From positions 2,079 to 66,078 of the forward strand of contig NZ_BSEN01000001.1 of assembly GCF_027921845.1 (NCBI RefSeq): DNA of 64,000 nt, written 5' to 3'. The DNA is from Leifsonia poae. GTDB lineage: Bacteria; Actinomycetota; Actinomycetes; Actinomycetales; Microbacteriaceae. The position numbers and the translations under genes were made by a program. How positions within the stretch are numbered: the first letter of the stretch is position 1; each line of letters begins with the position of its first letter. Below the pieces are notes generated by a model. The model ran no database searches and was not told the origin of the DNA. It worked only from the letters and a program-made list of their open reading frames with translations. Positions 10,830 to 17,542 of the stretch are shown piece after piece.

Positions 10830-12416
10830 GTGACTGAGAACACCTCACCCGCGCCAGAAGCGCTCGCCGACCCCGCCTCCGCCGACCTCCGCGTCGACGG
10901 TTCCGCCGCCGACGCCGCCGTGCGCGACGGGGGCACGACGCGGCAGGCCTCCCCCGCTCACACTGCCCCCGACTTCACTGCTCCCGATCACACCAAGCGC
11001 AACAACCGGGTGATCTGGCTGTTGCTGTCGGCGACCTTCGTCGTGATCCTCAACGAGACGATCATGTCGGTCGCCATCCCGACCCTGATCGACGACCTGA
11101 AGATCGACGCACTGGCCGCGCAGTGGCTGTCGACCGCCTTCATGCTCACCATGGCGGTCGTCATCCCGATCACGGGCTTCCTCCTGCAGCGCTTCAGCAC
11201 GCGGTCGATCTTCATCGCCGCGATGTCGCTGTTCTCCATCGGCACGCTCACGGCGGCGCTCGCGCCCGGGTTCGCCGTGCTGGTGGGCGCCCGGGTCATC
11301 CAGGCGTCGGGCACGGCGATCATGCTCCCGCTCCTGATGACCACCCTGATGACCCTGGTGCCCGCGAACAAGCGCGGCCGCACGATGGGAAACGTCTCGA
11401 TCGTGATCTCGGTCGCGCCGGCGATCGGCCCCACCATCTCGGGCTTCATCCTCAACTACCTCGACTGGCGCTGGATCTTCCTCATCGTGCTGCCGATCGC
11501 CGTGGTGATGCTGCTGATCGGCATCAAGTTCGTCGAGAACGTGACCGAGCCGGAGAAGGTCAAGCTCGACGTGTTCTCCGTCATCCTGTCGGCGTTCGGT
11601 TTCGGCGGCCTGCTCTACGGGCTCAGCCAGACGGGCGTGACCGACGGCGGGGCCGGAACATCGGTCGTGCTCTGGGTGTCGCTCGGAGTCGGTGTGCTGT
11701 CGCTGGCGGGGTTCATCGTTCGTCAGCTGCTGCTGCAGCGCCAGAACCGCGCGCTGCTCGACCTGCGCACGTTCCGTTCGCGCATCTTCACGGTGGCCAT
11801 CGTGCTCATGGCGATCAGCACCGCATCGCTGTTCGGCGTGATCATCATCCTTCCGCTGTACCTGCAGCACGTGCTGCACCTCGACACGCTGGCGACCGGG
11901 CTCCTGCTGCTCCCGGGCGGAATCGTGATGGGGGTGATGGCGCCGTTCGTCGGGCGGCTGTACGACCGGTTCGGCCCCCGTGTGCTGGTGGTGCCGGGCG
12001 CGATCATCGTCAGCGTGGTGCTCTGGGCCCTCACCCTGGTCACCGATCACACGTCGCCCTACCTCATCCTCGCCGCCCACGTCGGCTTCAGCGTCGGGCT
12101 CGCCCTGATGTTCACTCCGCTGTTCACGGCGGGGCTCGGAGCGGTCACGCCGCACCTGTACTCCCACGCCAGCGCGATCGTGGGGACGGTGCAGCAGGTC
12201 GCCGGCGCCGCGGGAACCGCCCTGCTGATCGCGATCTTCTCGGCGCACACGGCCACCCTGGTGGCCGCCGGCGAGTCGGTGGACCAGGCGACGGCGGGAG
12301 GCGTGAGCATGGCCTTCCTCGCGGCGGCGATCATCTCGCTGTTCGCGGTGGTGGGGTCGTTCTTCATCAGCAAGCCGGCCGACGTGATCGCACCGGAAGG
12401 GGCGTTCGCGCACTGA
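10830..12416 (+). CDS. MFS multidrug exporter, DHA2 (EmrB/QacA, 14-helix) family
   Basis: A membrane drug:proton antiporter-type protein of about 528 residues. After a hydrophilic Ala/Pro/Ser/Asp-rich N-terminal tail of about 55 residues come the motifs FVVILNETIMSVAIPTL (helix 1), the antiporter motif C region APAIGPTISGFILN and DWRWIFLIVLPIA, all typical of DHA2 exporters such as LmrB/EmrB, then helices continuing to residue 510. I prefer the GTG at 10830 because a TACTGT -10 box ends seven bases upstream; an ATG ten codons earlier (10800) is the alternative. It stands alone after the NAD operon. Substrate unknown; no adjacent regulator gives a hint. Confidence 0.85.
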   Translation: MTENTSPAPEALADPASADLRVDGSAADAAVRDGGTTRQASPAHTAPDFTAPDHTKRNNRVIWLLLSATFVVILNETIMSVAIPTLIDDLKIDALAAQWLSTAFMLTMAVVIPITGFLLQRFSTRSIFIAAMSLFSIGTLTAALAPGFAVLVGARVIQASGTAIMLPLLMTTLMTLVPANKRGRTMGNVSIVISVAPAIGPTISGFILNYLDWRWIFLIVLPIAVVMLLIGIKFVENVTEPEKVKLDVFSVILSAFGFGGLLYGLSQTGVTDGGAGTSVVLWVSLGVGVLSLAGFIVRQLLLQRQNRALLDLRTFRSRIFTVAIVLMAISTASLFGVIIILPLYLQHVLHLDTLATGLLLLPGGIVMGVMAPFVGRLYDRFGPRVLVVPGAIIVSVVLWALTLVTDHTSPYLILAAHVGFSVGLALMFTPLFTAGLGAVTPHLYSHASAIVGTVQQVAGAAGTALLIAIFSAHTATLVAAGESVDQATAGGVSMAFLAAAIISLFAVVGSFFISKPADVIAPEGAFAH

Positions 12417-12467
12417 GCCCGGTTCGCGCGCTGAGTTCAGGTGCGCGCACTGCCTCGGGCACCGGCG

Positions 12468-12473
12468 TACGGT
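12468..12473 (+). promoter_or_regulatory. -10 box TACGGT, leaderless-type, of the DUF1801 gene
   Basis: TACGGT ends six bases before the ATG at 12480, and there is no ribosome site between them. Same arrangement as six other genes in the window. Confidence 0.55.
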
Positions 12474-12479
12474 GTTCGC

Positions 12480-12839
12480 ATGGCACGAGGAGTCGACGCA
12501 GACACGGTCGAGGAGTATCTCGACAAGATCGATGAGCCGTTCGCGGGCGCACTGCGCACGGTGCGGGACCGCATCGCCGAGATCGTGCCGGAGTCCGAGC
12601 AGGTCATCAAATACCGCGTGCCGATCTTCCGCGTGCGCGGAAAGGACCTGGTCGGGCTCTCGGCCACGGCGAAGGAATGCAGTCTGCTGCTGATGAGCCC
12701 GCCCGCCGCGTCGGCGCTTCGGGGAGAGCTCGCCGAGGGGAGCATCACGGGCGCGACGCTGCACTTCGCGCCGGATGCGCCGCTCAGTTCCGCCACGCTG
12801 CGCACCATCGTCGACTACCGCCTGGGCGAGCTCGCCTGA
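12480..12839 (+). CDS. DUF1801 (YdhG-like) domain protein
   Basis: A 119-residue protein of the DUF1801 family: the segment VEEYLDKIDEPFAGALRTVRDRIAEIVPESEQVIKY matches the conserved family pattern where a helix pair precedes the Ile-Lys-Tyr of the core. The biochemical role of this family is not established; no catalytic residues are evident. The start is the ATG of MARGVDAD, placed right behind a TACGGT -10 box, so it is probably translated from a leaderless transcript. An ATG 13 codons upstream gives a less family-like N-terminus. It converges on the AhpD-like gene across a palindromic element. Confidence 0.75.
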   Translation: MARGVDADTVEEYLDKIDEPFAGALRTVRDRIAEIVPESEQVIKYRVPIFRVRGKDLVGLSATAKECSLLLMSPPAASALRGELAEGSITGATLHFAPDAPLSSATLRTIVDYRLGELA

Positions 12840-12851
12840 CCCGGCGCGGCG

Positions 12852-12904
12852 AGAGGTGCCGAATGTCGCTCATTCGGGGCGAATAGGCGACGGATCGCAC
12901 CTTT
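12852..12904. repeat. Imperfect intergenic palindrome between convergent genes
   Basis: AGAGGTGC at the left faces GCACCTTT at the right, and inside them GTCGC/GCGAC and CATTC/GAATA segments also pair, giving a long interrupted hairpin around a GGGGC loop. It lies between two converging genes, so it may serve as a two-way terminator, but there is no T-run. Its size and design suggest a dispersed REP-like element. Confidence 0.6.
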
Positions 12905-12925
12905 CGCGGAGTCGGGGGCGCTGGG

Positions 12926-13495
12926 TCAGAGCGGCGCGAGCAGCGCGCCGCGGAGACGCTCGGGCAGGTCGGGCGGCGTGTCGGGCTCGACCGCCAGCGC
13001 CTGCAACGATCGGCTGAAGAAGCCGCGGGCCGACGCGGCGAGCGTGATGTCCACGATCTCGCGATCGGTGAAGCCGAGCTCGCGGAGCCGCAGGCTGTCG
13101 GCCTCCGTCATGTCGGCCGACGCCGTGACGACGCGCTCCGCGTACTCCATCATCGCCACCTCCGCCTCGGACAGACCCGCGTCGCGGTAGTCGCGGGCGA
13201 TCCGCTCGAGCTGCTCGTCATCGATCAGGGCGCGCGTCTTGCGCCCGTGAGCCAGACGACAGGCTGTCGAGTGCAGCGCCTGCGCCGCCGCCAGCGTCAC
13301 CAGTTCGTACCGTCGCTTCCCCAGCTGCGAGACGATGCCGCGGATGAGCTGCTCCCAGCCGGCGTACGCCTCCGGGTTCACGCTCATCACCCGCGTATGG
13401 CTCGCCGCATAGCCGAGGTCCTTGATGTCGGCCGCGTAGATCCGCGCGACCTCGCCCGTGACCTCGTCTTCGTCCGGCGTTTCGATGATCGTCAT
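12926..13495 (-). CDS. Carboxymuconolactone decarboxylase / AhpD-like (peroxidase-related) protein
   Basis: A 189-residue all-helical protein of the AhpD-like fold. The region LVTLAAAQALHSTACRLAHG corresponds to the AhpD active-site helix that usually reads CxxC followed by His three residues on; here the first cysteine is replaced by serine (STAC), so the classic disulfide cannot form. Many uncharacterised peroxidase-related members have similar variants. I start at MTIIETPDEDEV because AGGAGG lies six bases before that ATG; the longer frame adds 12 residues without a ribosome site. No partner gene suggests a substrate. Confidence 0.8.
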   Translation of the reverse strand: MTIIETPDEDEVTGEVARIYAADIKDLGYAASHTRVMSVNPEAYAGWEQLIRGIVSQLGKRRYELVTLAAAQALHSTACRLAHGRKTRALIDDEQLERIARDYRDAGLSEAEVAMMEYAERVVTASADMTEADSLRLRELGFTDREIVDITLAASARGFFSRSLQALAVEPDTPPDLPERLRGALLAPL

Positions 13496-13556
13496 GATCG
13501 CCTCCTCGCGTGCTGGCGCATCCGAACTCATGCTCGCACCGCCGCGGGCCCAGCGC

Positions 13557-13562
13557 TAGCGT
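13557..13562 (+). promoter_or_regulatory. -10 box TAGCGT, leaderless-type, of the methyltransferase gene
   Basis: TAGCGT ends seven bases before the ATG at 13570 with no ribosome site in between; it would also drive the two coupled downstream genes. Confidence 0.55.
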
Positions 13563-13569
13563 GGATCCG

Positions 13570-14319
13570 ATGACACCCGACGCCAGCTACACCGACTCGC
13601 GCCTCGCCGCGCTGTACGACGACCTCAACCCGTTCGGCGCGGACACGGCGTTCTATCTCGGCGTCGGTGCCAAGCATCCGGACGCGACCATCGTCGATCT
13701 CGGCTGCGGCACCGGTCTGCTCACCGTCGGGCTCGCCCGTCAGGGCCATCGGACGATCGGCGTCGACCCCGCGGGGGCGATGCTCGACATCGCACGCGCG
13801 CGGGAGGGCGGTGGCCTCGTCGAGTGGATCCAGGGCACCTCCGCCGACCTGCCGAATGGGGAGGCCGATCTCGCGATCATGACCGGGCACGTGGCGCAGG
13901 TGTTCGTGGCCGACGCCGAATGGTCCGCGACCCTCGACGACCTGCGGGCCGCGCTGCGTCCGGGCGGCCTGCTCGTGTTCGAGAGTCGCAACCCGCTCGC
14001 TGCGGCGTGGCTCGAGTGGACGCCGGAGGATTCGCGCACGGAGCTGAGCACGGCCGACGGTCCGCTCACCGCCTGGAACGAGGTCACCGAGGTCGCCGAC
14101 GGCGTGGTGTCGCTGACCGGCCACTATCGCTGGGCGACCGGAGAACATCTGGAAGACCGGGGCGCGCTGCGCTTCCGCAGCGAGGACGAATTGCGCGCGT
14201 CGCTGGGCGCCGCCGGCTTCGCGGTCCGCCGCATCCACGGCGACTGGAACGGCGGACCGGTCGCCCACGACTCCCGCGAACTCATCGTCGAGGCCGAGAC
14301 CGTCGGATCGTCCCGATGA
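13570..14319 (+). CDS. Class I SAM-dependent methyltransferase
   Basis: A 249-residue Rossmann-fold methyltransferase. The SAM-binding glycine-rich motif I is VDLGCGTGLLTVGLA (about residues 38-52), the acidic ribose-binding residue follows in IGVDPAGAMLDIAR, and LRPGGLLVFESRN is motif IV/VI-like. The substrate is not evident. The start is the ATG just after a TAGCGT -10 box; an upstream ATG at 13510 would begin inside the divergent gene region. Its stop overlaps the start of the ADP-ribosylglycohydrolase (ATGA), so the two are coupled. Confidence 0.85.
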   Translation: MTPDASYTDSRLAALYDDLNPFGADTAFYLGVGAKHPDATIVDLGCGTGLLTVGLARQGHRTIGVDPAGAMLDIARAREGGGLVEWIQGTSADLPNGEADLAIMTGHVAQVFVADAEWSATLDDLRAALRPGGLLVFESRNPLAAAWLEWTPEDSRTELSTADGPLTAWNEVTEVADGVVSLTGHYRWATGEHLEDRGALRFRSEDELRASLGAAGFAVRRIHGDWNGGPVAHDSRELIVEAETVGSSR

Positions 14320-15344
14320 CCGTAGCCGAGCGCGATCGGGCCCTCGCGGCGTTCCGGGGACTCGCGATCGGCGACGCGCTCGGGATGCCCACCCAGTCGA
14401 TGTCCGCCGACGAGATCGCCGCGGACTACGGGCGGATCACCGGGTTCGTCGACGCCGGTCCGCACCAGCGGATCGCCGCCGGGATGCCGGCGGCCTCGGT
14501 CACCGACGACACGGAGCAGGCGGTGCTGCTGGCCGAACTGCTGATCGACGGCGACGGTCGCGTGGACGCGGACACGTTCGCGCGGGCGCTGCTCGCGTGG
14601 GAGAACCGGATGCGCGCCCGGGGGTCCCTGGACCTGCTCGGGCCGTCGACGAAGGCCGCGCTCGATCGACTGACCAGGGGCGTTCCCGCCGCCGAGGCCG
14701 GCCGGTTCGGCACGACCAACGGCGCGGCGATGCGCATCACCCCGCTCGGCATCGCGATCGGTGCGGATGACCTCGACGCCTTCGTCGACGCGGTCGCGCG
14801 CACGAGCGCGGCCACGCACAACACCGGGCTCGGGATCGCCGGCGCCTCGGCCGTCGGGGCGGCCGTGAGCGCCGGGGTCGCCGGCGCCGACACCGACGAG
14901 GCCGTCCGGCTCGGCATCGCGGCGGCCGCACTCGGCGCGCGCCACGGCCACTGGGTCGCCGGGGCGGATATCGCCGCGCGGCTGCGCTGGAGCATCCCGA
15001 TGCTGACGGCGCTCGCGCAGGACCGCCGGGCGGAGGCGCTCGTGCAGCTGGTCGGCACGTCGGTGGCGTCGCAGGAGTCGGTAGTGGCCGCGCTGACGAT
15101 CGCCGCCGTCGCCGACGACGCGTGGGAGGCGCTGTGTCTCGCCGCGTCGCTCGGCGGCGACACCGACACGATCGCCGCGATGGCCGGCGCGGTGCTCGGT
15201 GCGACGCGCGGAGCGGCTGCGTGGCCGGAGGCGGCGGTCGCGACGGTCGAGCGTGTCAACGACCTCGCGCTGCCGGCGCTCGTCGACGGTCTGCTGCGCA
15301 TCCGGTCGCGGGGCGGCGACGCACAGGGAGCGTCCGATGACTGA
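14316..15344 (+). CDS. ADP-ribosylglycohydrolase family protein
   Basis: A 342-residue member of the DraG/ARH family (all-helical, di-magnesium enzymes that split ADP-ribose-type N-glycosidic bonds). The motifs GLAIGDALGMPTQ (about residues 15-27), TDDTEQ (metal ligands) and GGDTDTIAAMAGAVLGA (C-terminal metal ligands) are all intact. Its start overlaps the upstream methyltransferase and its end overlaps the PfkB kinase by eight bases. ARH-type hydrolases next to PfkB kinases suggest hydrolysis of a ribosyl compound followed by phosphorylation of the released sugar or nucleoside, rather than protein de-ADP-ribosylation. That role is inference. Confidence 0.88.
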   Translation: MTVAERDRALAAFRGLAIGDALGMPTQSMSADEIAADYGRITGFVDAGPHQRIAAGMPAASVTDDTEQAVLLAELLIDGDGRVDADTFARALLAWENRMRARGSLDLLGPSTKAALDRLTRGVPAAEAGRFGTTNGAAMRITPLGIAIGADDLDAFVDAVARTSAATHNTGLGIAGASAVGAAVSAGVAGADTDEAVRLGIAAAALGARHGHWVAGADIAARLRWSIPMLTALAQDRRAEALVQLVGTSVASQESVVAALTIAAVADDAWEALCLAASLGGDTDTIAAMAGAVLGATRGAAAWPEAAVATVERVNDLALPALVDGLLRIRSRGGDAQGASDD

Positions 15345-16269
15345 GCAGCCGCGTCTCGTGTTCACGGGCAACGTCGTCGCCGACCTCGTGCTCGGCATCG
15401 ACGCCCTCCCCGAGCCCGGCGGGGACACGATCGCCGGCACGACGCTGGTCACAGCGGGTGGCGGTCTCACCGTGATGCTCGCCGCCGAACGCGACGGCCT
15501 GCCCGTCGTCTTCGCCGGGCAGTACGGCACCGGGCCGTTCGGCACGGTGGTACGGGCCGCGCTGGCGTCGAGCGGAGTGGAGATCGTGAGCGCCGGACTT
15601 GACGACGTGGACAGCGGCTTCTCGGTCGTGCTGGTCGACGGCACCGCCGAGCGGACCTTCGTGACGTCGGTCGGAGCCGAGGGCCGGCTCACCCGTGCCG
15701 ACCTCGACCGTGTTCCGGTCGCGCCGGACGACCTCGTCTTCGTCTCCGGCTACAGCCTCGCGCACCCGGCGAACGCGGCCGCGCTACCCGGCTGGCTCGA
15801 CGGACTCCCCGCCGGCGTGCGGGTGATCGTGGATCCGTCGCCGTTGGCCGACGAGCTCGACGGCGACCTGCTCGACCGGGTGCTGGCACGCACCGATCTG
15901 CTCACGGCCAACGCGCGCGAGACCCGCATCCTGACCGGCACGGGAAATCTGCCGGCCGCCGCGACGTCCCTTCGCGCGCGCATCCGGCCGACGGGGGCGG
16001 TCGTCGTGAGAGACGCGGCGAACGGATGCTGGATCACCGACCAGGTGAGCGCACCTCCTGTGCACGTGCCCGGCTTCGCGGTGGACGCCGTCGACAGCAC
16101 CGGAGCCGGTGACACGCACGGCGGCGTGCTGGCGGCGGCGCTCTCCCGGGGCGACGACCTCGCCGCGGCCGCGCGGCGCGCGAACGCCGCCGCCGCGATC
16201 GCGGTCACCCGCCGTGGGCCGGCGACGGCTCCGACCGCCACGGAGATCGACGCGCTGCTCGCCCGCTGA
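15337..16269 (+). CDS. PfkB/ribokinase-family carbohydrate kinase
   Basis: A 310-residue PfkB-family kinase. The ATP/anion-hole motif DSTGAGDTHGG (residues 253-263) with the catalytic Asp is clear, though the usual GAGD-x-F is GAGD-T-H here. The N-terminal region has GNVVADLVLGIDALPEPGGD and a GGG substrate-loop motif in place of the usual GGxxxN pattern. The ATG overlaps the end of the ADP-ribosylglycohydrolase gene by eight bases, so both are made together. The substrate is probably a ribosyl product or nucleoside; sequence alone does not settle it. Confidence 0.85.
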   Translation: MTEQPRLVFTGNVVADLVLGIDALPEPGGDTIAGTTLVTAGGGLTVMLAAERDGLPVVFAGQYGTGPFGTVVRAALASSGVEIVSAGLDDVDSGFSVVLVDGTAERTFVTSVGAEGRLTRADLDRVPVAPDDLVFVSGYSLAHPANAAALPGWLDGLPAGVRVIVDPSPLADELDGDLLDRVLARTDLLTANARETRILTGTGNLPAAATSLRARIRPTGAVVVRDAANGCWITDQVSAPPVHVPGFAVDAVDSTGAGDTHGGVLAAALSRGDDLAAAARRANAAAAIAVTRRGPATAPTATEIDALLAR

Positions 16270-16326
16270 CCGGCGGCAAGGGCAGCGCTGTGCCGCCCTT
16301 CCCTCCCGTGTGACGGCGGCCGCCGC

Positions 16327-16332
16327 TACGAT
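16327..16332 (+). promoter_or_regulatory. -10 box TACGAT, leaderless-type, of the GNAT-cupin gene
   Basis: TACGAT ends six bases before the ATG at 16339; no ribosome site lies between. Confidence 0.55.
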
Positions 16333-16338
16333 CGCACC

Positions 16339-17172
16339 ATGTCGCCGCTCACGATCGCAGAGGTCACACCCGATACCGTCGACGCCGCCGTGCGCCTGCA
16401 GCTCGCGCCCGGCCAGGAGCGCTTCGTCGCCCCCGTCGCCACCTCCCTCGCCGAGGCCTATGTCACCCCCACCGCGTGGCCGCGGATCGTGCTCGACGGC
16501 GACGAGGTCGTCGGGTTCATCATGGGCAACTTCGATCCCGGCAACGACGTGCCGGAGTTCCGCGCGGGCATCTGGCGGCTGAACGTCGCGGCGAGCGCCC
16601 AGCGGCGCGGTGTCGGACGCTTCGCCGTCGACGCGCTCGAGGCCGAGGCACGGCGACGCGGGGTGGAGCGCATCACGGTGCTCTGGGAGCAGGGCGACGG
16701 CGGTCCGGAGGAGTTCTACCTGCGCATGGGCTTCGCCCCGACCGGCGAGAAGCTGTTCGGCGAGGTCGTCGGCGCCAAGACCGTGACCCCCGACCCGGCG
16801 GGGGCGGCGGTGACGACGAGCGCACCCGGTCCCGAGCCGGTCACCCGGGTGACCGTACAGGATGCCGTACTCGCGCATCCGGTGTCCGTCGCCCGGCTCG
16901 AGACCAGGCGCATCCGCATCCTGCCCGGTGTCGCCGCCGGTCTGCACGTGCACAACGGCCCGGTCGTCGGCAGCATCGAGAGGGGTTCGGCCGTCTATCA
17001 GCTCGAGGGCGGCGAAGAGCGCGTGCTGCGCCCCGGGGACGTGTTCTTCGAACCGGAGGGCGAGCGCGTCGCCCGCTTCGACGGCGGCCCGGAGGGGGTC
17101 ACGTTCCTGGCGACCTTCCCGCTCGCGGAGGGCGCCGAGGCCGAGATCGACTTTCCCGAGGAGCCGCGCTGA
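16339..17172 (+). CDS. GNAT acetyltransferase fused to a cupin domain
   Basis: A 277-residue two-domain protein. Residues 1-150 are a GNAT fold: the acetyl-CoA binding stretch is LNVAASAQRRGVGRFAVDALEAEA (the R/Q-x-x-G-x-G/A loop) followed by FYLRMGFAPTGE. Residues about 175-265 are a small cupin: GVAAGLHVHNGPVVGSIERGSAVYQLEGGEERVLRPGDVFFEPEG, with a metal-ligand-like HVH and a later PGD motif. The cupin half may bind a ligand or metal and so regulate or target the acetyl transfer. The stop overlaps the DUF488 start (TGATG). Substrate unknown. Confidence 0.8.
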   Translation: MSPLTIAEVTPDTVDAAVRLQLAPGQERFVAPVATSLAEAYVTPTAWPRIVLDGDEVVGFIMGNFDPGNDVPEFRAGIWRLNVAASAQRRGVGRFAVDALEAEARRRGVERITVLWEQGDGGPEEFYLRMGFAPTGEKLFGEVVGAKTVTPDPAGAAVTTSAPGPEPVTRVTVQDAVLAHPVSVARLETRRIRILPGVAAGLHVHNGPVVGSIERGSAVYQLEGGEERVLRPGDVFFEPEGERVARFDGGPEGVTFLATFPLAEGAEAEIDFPEEPR

Positions 17173-17525
17173 TGTTCCGGATCGCCCGCATCTACGACGA
17201 ACCGACGCCGGACGACGGGTACCGGGTGCTCGTCGACCGGCTCTGGCCACGTGGCGTCTCGAAGGAGCGCGCGCACCTCGACCTCTGGCTCAAAGAGGTC
17301 GCCCCGTCCACCGAACTGCGGGAGTGGTTCAACCACGAGGCGCCCCGGTTCGAGGAGTTCCGCGCGCGCTACGAGGCCGAGCTGGAGCAGAACCCGGCCG
17401 TCGAGCAGCTCCGTGCGATCGGGCGCGAGCATCCCGTGGTCACGGTACTGATCGGAGCGCGCGACACGCAGCACAACCAGGGCGTGGTGCTCGTGGAGTT
17501 CCTGGAAGCACCCGCCGCCGGCTGA
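17172..17525 (+). CDS. DUF488 family protein
   Basis: A 117-residue DUF488 protein. The core YRVLVDRLWPRGVSKERAHLDLWLKEVAPSTELREWFNH is strongly conserved in the family, as is the C-terminal TVLIGARDTQHNQGVVL. Family function is unknown; no catalytic role can be read from the sequence. Its ATG shares one base with the stop of the GNAT-cupin gene (TGATG), so the two are co-translated. It converges on malate synthase with an 17-base gap and no visible terminator. Confidence 0.8.
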   Translation: MFRIARIYDEPTPDDGYRVLVDRLWPRGVSKERAHLDLWLKEVAPSTELREWFNHEAPRFEEFRARYEAELEQNPAVEQLRAIGREHPVVTVLIGARDTQHNQGVVLVEFLEAPAAG

Positions 17526-17542
17526 CTGCGTGTCGCGGCGGG

